Source of the DNA: JANPJV01 sp031425695
GTDB lineage: Bacteria > Pseudomonadota > Gammaproteobacteria > Xanthomonadales > SZUA-5
NCBI GenBank assembly: GCA_031425695.1
Contig: JANPJV010000307.1
Location: 1-31,850, forward strand
DNA length: 31,850 nucleotides
Direction: 5' to 3'
Shown here in pieces: positions 27,007 to 31,850 of the stretch. Positions within the stretch are counted from its first letter, which is position 1, and every line of letters begins with the position of its first letter. The translations under genes were made by a program, and so were the position numbers. A model generated the notes under the pieces. It was not told the origin of the DNA. It ran no database searches and worked only from the letters and a program-made list of their open reading frames with translations.

Positions 27007-28581
27007 ATGCTCAAACTGTTCCAACGCGTATCCGCCGCCCCGACGAACCCGCGCCCGGGCGCGGGCCCCCGCCACTTCGACGTTGCGGAGCTCTATCAGG
27101 GACCGGCCGATGCGGAGGCCGCAGCGCCCGGCGCGCAGACCGCGCTCGACGAGAAGCTGCGACAGGCGTACTTCTGGATCGTCAACACCGCGATCATCTC
27201 GCCGCATTACGACATCGAATACCACACGACGCCGCCGCTCGAGTTCCTGCTCGGTGACCGCAAGAGCCGGCTCACCCTGCCGTCGGCGCAGAGCTATTCG
27301 AGCTTCGTGCTGCTGCCGCTCCTGACCTTCGCCACCCAGCGCAAATGCCTGTTCATCGGTGGGCCGGGACGCGGCAAGACGGCGAGCGCGGTGCTGATGG
27401 GCGTGCTTGCCGGCTATCCGGTGCGCGAGGTGCGCCGCGGCATGCAGCGCGGCCACCCGCAGCTGACCGTCGCCGATCTCCTCGGCCAGCCACTGCCCGC
27501 CGACCTCATCAATGCCGACAGCATCGCCAAGGTGCGCGTGGCCTGGCGCTCGTGGCTGGGCATGCGCGTCAAGATCATCGACGAATACAACCGCATCCCG
27601 ACACGCACGCAGAGCGCGCTGCTGACCCTGATGGGCGACAACTACGCCGAGCTCTTCGACCAGGTGTACGAGTGCCCGCCGGCCGCTTGGTATCTCACCG
27701 CGAACGATGACCAGGGTGGTGGCACCTACCAGGTGATCGAGGCGCTGCGTGATCGCATCGACGTGATCGTGCAGGCGCTCGCGTTCAATCCGCGCTTCCT
27801 CGACGAGCTGCTCGCCCGCATCGAAGAAGATGCGCGCCCTGAGGAATTCGTCCCGCGCGAGATCATCTTCACCGAAGAGGAAACCCGTCGGCTGGCCAAG
27901 GAAATCCGCGCCGTGCCGTTGCCGACGCCGGTTCGGCGGCGCCTGGAATTCTTCTCCAGCCAGTTCGAGTTCATGGACGTCGCCGGCGACCAGTTCGAGT
28001 ACAAGGGCAAGGACACCGCGCGCCTCGCCGGCACCGACTGGAACTGGCTGACCGCGCAGGACGACGGCCGCGACAAGCTCAAGGACCTCGGCTGCCACAC
28101 CAAGAACGGCCTCTCGGTGCGCAACCTGATGACGCTGATGGTATTCGCCAAGGCGATGGCCTATTTCCGCGGCGCCACCGAGGTCAGCCTGGACGACCTG
28201 CGCCAGGTGCTGCCGTTCGTGCTCAACGACAAGCTCAAGCCCGACCTCGACGCGCCCTTCTTCCAGGCCACCGCCAACTTAGGCTACCGCAGCGACCGCA
28301 TCGCCTGGCTGCGCCAGCTCTTCGACGCCAGCAGCCGCGAATACGACCGCCTCGAGCTCGACCGCACCGACCCCGTCGCCGAGCTCGCCGCGGAGATGCG
28401 CGCCGGCCTCGAAGGCGTCGAACAAGCCGAAGTCCGCGCCCGCATGACCCGCATCGAACGCCAGATCGCCACCATCGGCAAAGGCGGCAAACTCTACGGC
28501 TCCCTCCACGACGACCTCCTCCTCCTCAAGTCCCTCCATCAGCGCTACCACAACTACCTGCGCTGGCTGGAGGCGAAGTGA
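27007..28581 (+). CDS. MoxR-type AAA+ ATPase
   Basis: 524 residues from ATG 27007, with GGGAAG upstream; a GTG seven codons earlier is possible. It is longer than classical MoxR proteins (about 330). AAA+ core: Walker A GGPGRGKTAS (Lys124), Walker B VKIIDEYNR (Asp192/Glu193), sensor-1-like WYLTANDDQGG and the arginine-finger-type EALRDRIDV. A lid region with TPVRRRLEFFSSQFEF follows, and the C-terminal part (about 440-524) is helical and charged. Family role: chaperone-like ATPases that work with VWA proteins to mature or assemble complexes. It lies in tandem with an unknown gene and a VWA gene. The partner and client are unknown. Confidence 0.88.
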   Translation: MLKLFQRVSAAPTNPRPGAGPRHFDVAELYQGPADAEAAAPGAQTALDEKLRQAYFWIVNTAIISPHYDIEYHTTPPLEFLLGDRKSRLTLPSAQSYSSFVLLPLLTFATQRKCLFIGGPGRGKTASAVLMGVLAGYPVREVRRGMQRGHPQLTVADLLGQPLPADLINADSIAKVRVAWRSWLGMRVKIIDEYNRIPTRTQSALLTLMGDNYAELFDQVYECPPAAWYLTANDDQGGGTYQVIEALRDRIDVIVQALAFNPRFLDELLARIEEDARPEEFVPREIIFTEEETRRLAKEIRAVPLPTPVRRRLEFFSSQFEFMDVAGDQFEYKGKDTARLAGTDWNWLTAQDDGRDKLKDLGCHTKNGLSVRNLMTLMVFAKAMAYFRGATEVSLDDLRQVLPFVLNDKLKPDLDAPFFQATANLGYRSDRIAWLRQLFDASSREYDRLELDRTDPVAELAAEMRAGLEGVEQAEVRARMTRIERQIATIGKGGKLYGSLHDDLLLLKSLHQRYHNYLRWLEAK

Positions 28582-28630
28582 ACCGCTCCGAGACCTCAGA
28601 AACCCGACCTTTAACCAGTTTCTTTTTTTT

Positions 28631-28846
28631 GACGCAAAGGAACGCAAAGGGGGTAAAGCAAGGGACGCAAAAGATGCGATCGACGATTCGTGCCCGTTCT
28701 CATTGCAAGTCGTCCCGAACGCAGGTTCCTAGTGCCGTATCTGCGGATTGCCAATGCGCACGACCGCCCGAGCCCACGTGGGAAATCCCCGCTAGTGCCT
28801 TTTTCGCGTCCCTTTGCTCAACTTTGCGTCCCTTTGCGTCAAAAAC
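28631..28846. repeat. Family F inverted repeat within the MoxR-VWA cluster
   Basis: The left arm about 28631-28672 begins GACGCAAAGGAACGCAAAGG; the right arm about 28804-28846 ends CCCTTTGCGTCAAAAAC. About 130 bases of unrelated sequence lie between, different from the centre of the copy at 15836-16011. It fills most of the 310-base gap 28582-28891, in which I see no other gene. Confidence 0.9.
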
Positions 28847-28891
28847 ATCCAGTTCCCAGGTCGCGAAGGCTGCCAACAGAGTCCGATTTCA

Positions 28892-29893
28892 ATGACCGTC
28901 TCCCCCGCGTTTGCCGAAGTGCTGCGCGCCGGGCGGGCGGAGTTAAATCGGCGGCATGGGTTGGCGCGGCATCGGTATCCCGGGATCGATGACGAGGTGT
29001 TCCTGGGGCTGCTGGCGGGGCCATTGGATGCGCTGGTCGCGCAGGTGGCGGCGGTGGATGCGGGGGCGGTGCCGCGGGTGGTGGAGTGCGTGTACGACCT
29101 GAGCTTGAGCCTCCTGGGGCAGCGTTGGCTGGGGCCGGGTGGGCGGGCGCCGGGAATCCTCGATGGCTGGCTGGCGCTGGCGCAGAACGCGCCGCGATTC
29201 ATCGCGGAGGATCCGCAAGCTTGCCTCGCCGCCATCGCCAATGCGCAGGTGCACTGGTCGCAACAGGGCGACGGGATTGCGTGGACGCAAACGCTCATCG
29301 CCTTGGCGGCGCGTGCGCCCAGCCTCGATGAATTGCTGCGCGCGGGCCAGGTGGCGGCCTGGCGCCACGGGCTGGCGCACTATCGGATGAGCGCCCTGCA
29401 GCGCGCGCGCCAGTTGCCGCGCGAGCTCACCGCGATCGCCTTCGGGCTGGGTCTGCGCGAATGGCAGGACGGGTATCTCGACCAGCTGGCTGCGGATTGC
29501 TGGTTTCGCCCGGATGCTAAAGACGCCGGCAAGCGCCCACGCGTGGTCGCGCGCATCGGCGATTTCGTCGGCTTCGGTGGCGGCTTTCCGACGCCGCCGT
29601 TGGCGTCGTGTGACAGCAGCCAGCTGCTGCTGCAATCGGAAGCCGTGCAATTCCTGGTGTTTGCCGACGCCTATGGCGCCAGCCTGCAGCCCGCCGGCGG
29701 GCCGGCGCCGGTCTCGGCACAGCGGCTGCCGACTGGCTGGCGCATTGCCGGCAGCGTGTTGTCCTGGCCCGGCGGCCAACTGGATTTTGCCGAGCACGGC
29801 GCGATTACCAGCGCGGTCGCGAACGCCGATACGCTGGTGCTGACGCACGCCTACTCGCACGCGGCGACCCTCATCGCCCTGCCGCCCGCGTGA
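28892..29893 (+). CDS. Protein of unknown function between MoxR ATPase and VWA-metallopeptidase genes
   Basis: 333 residues from ATG 28892 (MTVSPAFAEVLRAGRAELNR). No signal peptide or membrane segment is seen. The first two-thirds is helical and Ala/Leu-rich (VECVYDLSLSLLGQRWLG, WLALAQNAPRFIAEDPQ, GLAHYRMSALQRARQLP), suggesting an all-helical scaffold. The last third is beta-like and Gly-rich (RIGDFVGFGGGFPTPPL, GWRIAGSVLSWPGGQLDF). No catalytic motif is recognised. The stop codon overlaps the GTG of the VWA gene (GTGA), so the two are translationally coupled and probably interact. A longer frame from 28814 runs back into repeat F and is not preferred. Confidence 0.8.
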   Translation: MTVSPAFAEVLRAGRAELNRRHGLARHRYPGIDDEVFLGLLAGPLDALVAQVAAVDAGAVPRVVECVYDLSLSLLGQRWLGPGGRAPGILDGWLALAQNAPRFIAEDPQACLAAIANAQVHWSQQGDGIAWTQTLIALAARAPSLDELLRAGQVAAWRHGLAHYRMSALQRARQLPRELTAIAFGLGLREWQDGYLDQLAADCWFRPDAKDAGKRPRVVARIGDFVGFGGGFPTPPLASCDSSQLLLQSEAVQFLVFADAYGASLQPAGGPAPVSAQRLPTGWRIAGSVLSWPGGQLDFAEHGAITSAVANADTLVLTHAYSHAATLIALPPA

Positions 29894-31683
29894 GCCCGGG
29901 ACGGGAACTTGGCGTAGCGTGGATGCGGGGCTGGGCGCCCGCGCTCGCCGCCTGGAGCCCGTACACGCGCTTGAAGCCGCCGTTGCTGTGCCCGACCAGT
30001 GCAGAGGCCGAGAGCGAAGGCCTGACCGGCAGCTTCGCGATGATCCGCCTGGTCGACCAGACCGTCGTGATCGACCTCGAACAGGTGCTTAGCCTCGGCA
30101 TCGATGACTACGCCGTGGAAGTGCTCGCGCACGAGATCGGTCACCACGTCTACGCGCCCGCTTCGATCACCGATCACACGCGCTCGCTCGCACGCATGCT
30201 CCCGGCGCTGCCGACGGTCTCCCAGCACGCGCCGATGATTGCGAATCTCTACACCGACCTTTTGATCAACGACCGGCTGATGCGCAGCGCCGGATTGCGC
30301 ATGCCCGCGCTGATGGAAGCGGTGGTGCGGGAGGGTGAAGGCAAGTCGCGGCTGTGGCAGCTGTACCTGCGCATCTACGAGATTCTCTGGGGCCTGGCGT
30401 ACGGCGCGCTCACCCACGTCAATCAGCGCGATGACGCGATCGAGGTCGATGCGCGTCTCGCCGCGCGGCTGGTGCGGCACTATGCCCGCCACTGGCTCGA
30501 CGGGGCCGGGCGCTTTGCGGTGATCGTGCTGCCGTATCTCATCGATGACCGAAACGCCTCCGAGCCGCTGGCCGTGCTGATGGACACCCGCCATGCGGGG
30601 CTCGGTGGCCAGCCGGAGGGACTCACCCAGATGGACCCGGGCGAGCTCGATGGCCTGCCCAAGCCGGGCGAGAGCGACGATTTCGGCGAAGGGTCCAGGG
30701 ACAAGGCGCTCGCCGAAGCGCGCGCGCGTGGGGCCGATCCCAACCAGCGCTCAACCGGCCAGGCGCGCGATCCTTTTCAGTACGGGGAGCTGCTCAAGCT
30801 CGCGGGCTTGAAGCTCAACGAGCAAGAGGCCGCGATCCGCTACTACAAAGAGCGTGCCCAACCCTACCTGGTGCCGTTCCCGACGCTGCCCGCCGATGAG
30901 AGCGAGGACCCGCTCCCCGAGGGCCTCGACCTGTGGGAATCGGGAGATCCGCTGGAATTGATCGACTGGCGCGAGAGCCTGTCGTTGTCGCCACGCCCCA
31001 TCCCCGGCCTGACCACGGTCCAGCGCCACTACGGCACCCAGCCTGGCCACGAGCGTGCGCGTCAGCCGCTCGATCTGGATCTCTACGTCGACAGCTCCGG
31101 CTCGATGCCCGATCCGCGCAGCGCGCTGTCCTGGCCGGCGCTCGCCGGTGCGGTGATCTGCCTGTCTGCGCTTCGGGCCGGCGCAGCCGTGCAGGTGTCG
31201 CTCTGGAGCGGCCACAACCAAGTCACCACTACCAAAGGCTTCGTGCGTTCCGCCGACGACGCCCTGCGCGTGCTGACCGGTTACTACGGCGGCAGCACGC
31301 AGTTCCCGCTGCCGACCCTGCGCGAAACCCACGCCGCCCGCGCAAAACTGAAGCGCCCGACGCACATCCTGCAGGTCTCCGACGACGGTGCCTCGACCAT
31401 GTTCGACACGCCCGACGAGCGCGGCACACCCGGCTGGGACATCTGCGCCAAGGCCCTCGCCCAGGCCGGCGGCGGCGGCACGCTGGCGCTGAATATCCCT
31501 GCCAAGTGGGAAAGCGCCATCGGCAAGGGCCAGCAGGGGCGCCTAAATGCCTACGACTGGATCGCTCGCGCCCGCGCCGAACAGGGCTGGCTGGTGAGTC
31601 CTGTCGCCACGCTGGAAGACCTGCTCGGCTTCGCCCTGGCGTTTACGCGGCGGCACTATGACGTAAGAAGCGTCCGCGCATAG
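29890..31683 (+). CDS. HExxH metallopeptidase-like protein with C-terminal VWA domain
   Basis: 597 residues from GTG 29890, overlapping the previous stop. The N-terminal part has AHEIGHHVYAP (81-90), a zincin-type HExxH, followed by NLYTDLLINDRL, which could supply further ligands as in DUF2201-like proteins. The middle (about 235-370) is acidic and variable. The VWA domain from about 395 has the MIDAS motif DLYVDSSGSM (Asp401), with GGSTQFPLP and QVSDDGAS as likely further metal-loop residues. No signal peptide, so cytoplasmic. With the MoxR ATPase two genes upstream it forms a typical MoxR/VWA pair, here fused to a putative peptidase. Its last residues and TAG stop lie in a REP family D unit. 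Peptidase activity is inferred only from the motif. Confidence 0.87.
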   Translation: MSPGRELGVAWMRGWAPALAAWSPYTRLKPPLLCPTSAEAESEGLTGSFAMIRLVDQTVVIDLEQVLSLGIDDYAVEVLAHEIGHHVYAPASITDHTRSLARMLPALPTVSQHAPMIANLYTDLLINDRLMRSAGLRMPALMEAVVREGEGKSRLWQLYLRIYEILWGLAYGALTHVNQRDDAIEVDARLAARLVRHYARHWLDGAGRFAVIVLPYLIDDRNASEPLAVLMDTRHAGLGGQPEGLTQMDPGELDGLPKPGESDDFGEGSRDKALAEARARGADPNQRSTGQARDPFQYGELLKLAGLKLNEQEAAIRYYKERAQPYLVPFPTLPADESEDPLPEGLDLWESGDPLELIDWRESLSLSPRPIPGLTTVQRHYGTQPGHERARQPLDLDLYVDSSGSMPDPRSALSWPALAGAVICLSALRAGAAVQVSLWSGHNQVTTTKGFVRSADDALRVLTGYYGGSTQFPLPTLRETHAARAKLKRPTHILQVSDDGASTMFDTPDERGTPGWDICAKALAQAGGGGTLALNIPAKWESAIGKGQQGRLNAYDWIARARAEQGWLVSPVATLEDLLGFALAFTRRHYDVRSVRA

Positions 31684-31745
31684 CGCAGACCCACCCCACG
31701 CAGAGCCCGCCTGCACCCGGTGGGTCTGCGCTGCGCGCGGACGAC
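31669..31745. repeat. REP family D pair in reversed (head-to-head) arrangement
   Basis: Minus unit 31669-31694 and plus unit 31720-31745, both GTGGGTCTGCGC-type, with heads facing inward across 25 bases. All other pairs in the window have heads outward. The first unit contains the stop codon of the VWA gene. Confidence 0.9.
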
Positions 31746-31802
31746 TTTGATTGTGGTGGGGGTTGGCGGCGCGCGGCCGCGAGTGCCGTGACTGGGGGGT
31801 AA

Positions 31803-31824
31803 AGGGGGCGCGCACAGCGCCCAC
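31803..31824 (-). repeat. Solo GTGGGCGCTGTGCGCGCC unit, family D variant
   Basis: Minus-oriented GTGG-headed hairpin unit near the right edge, related to the variant at the left edge (9-80). A partner may lie beyond the window. The 167 bases after the VWA gene (31684-31850) hold only this and the preceding repeat. Confidence 0.6.
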
Positions 31825-31850
31825 CCCCCAAAATAGGAGCCCCACGCCCC

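Overview
This is a GC-rich, gene-dense stretch of what looks like a gammaproteobacterial chromosome, most likely Xanthomonadales/Lysobacterales or a close relative. The main reasons are a Xanthomonas-style type II secretion order (gspE-F-G-H-I-J), a GspE that lacks the usual cysteine pairs as XpsE does, and many hairpin repeats with GTAG/GTGG/GGAG heads that resemble the REP (SMAG-like) elements of Stenotrophomonas. No rRNA, tRNA, CRISPR array, phage gene or transposase gene was found.

Layout. Positions 1-4908 (minus strand) hold a type II secretion operon gspE, F, G, H, I and the first codons of gspJ, which runs off the left edge. A small membrane protein gene (4949-5596) lies upstream of gspE. 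Next come purL (5726-9562, minus), dsbC (9783-10559, minus), a hemolysin III/PAQR-type membrane protein (10749-11387, minus) and an ABC transporter pair, permease-like protein plus ATPase (11548-13922, minus). On the right are hutU (14130-15799, plus, one-base frameshift), oligopeptidase A (16036-18078, plus), ubiA (18185-19111, minus), a MepM-like M23 endopeptidase (19380-20858, plus), anmK (21004-22128, plus), acs (22374-24311, minus), a cyclic-nucleotide-domain patatin lipase (24499-26238, plus) and a DUF2799-like lipoprotein (26399-26923, minus). Last is a three-gene plus-strand cluster: MoxR-type AAA ATPase (27007-28581), unknown protein (28892-29893) and a protein combining an HEIGHH metallopeptidase motif with a C-terminal VWA domain (29890-31683).

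Most genes are household functions. What stands out is the space between them. Nearly every intergenic gap holds a palindromic repeat, and at least seven sequence families are present (called A-G here). A-D are REP-like: a GTGG, GTAG or GGAG head, a near-perfect hairpin, and usually two units in inverted orientation. Their stems show compensatory base changes, and in families A and B the two units of each pair are different subtypes. E-G are inverted repeats whose arms are built of 6-10 bp tandem sub-repeats.

The most striking observation is that REP units also lie inside coding frames. In gspH, gspI and apparently gspJ a different REP family sits between the overlapping start codon and the prepilin cleavage site, so the cleaved leader peptide is partly REP-encoded. 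A REP pair also fills codons near the start of the ABC permease gene. This recalls the in-frame palindromic elements of Rickettsia. The MoxR/unknown/HExxH-VWA cluster is the best candidate for a little-described protein system.
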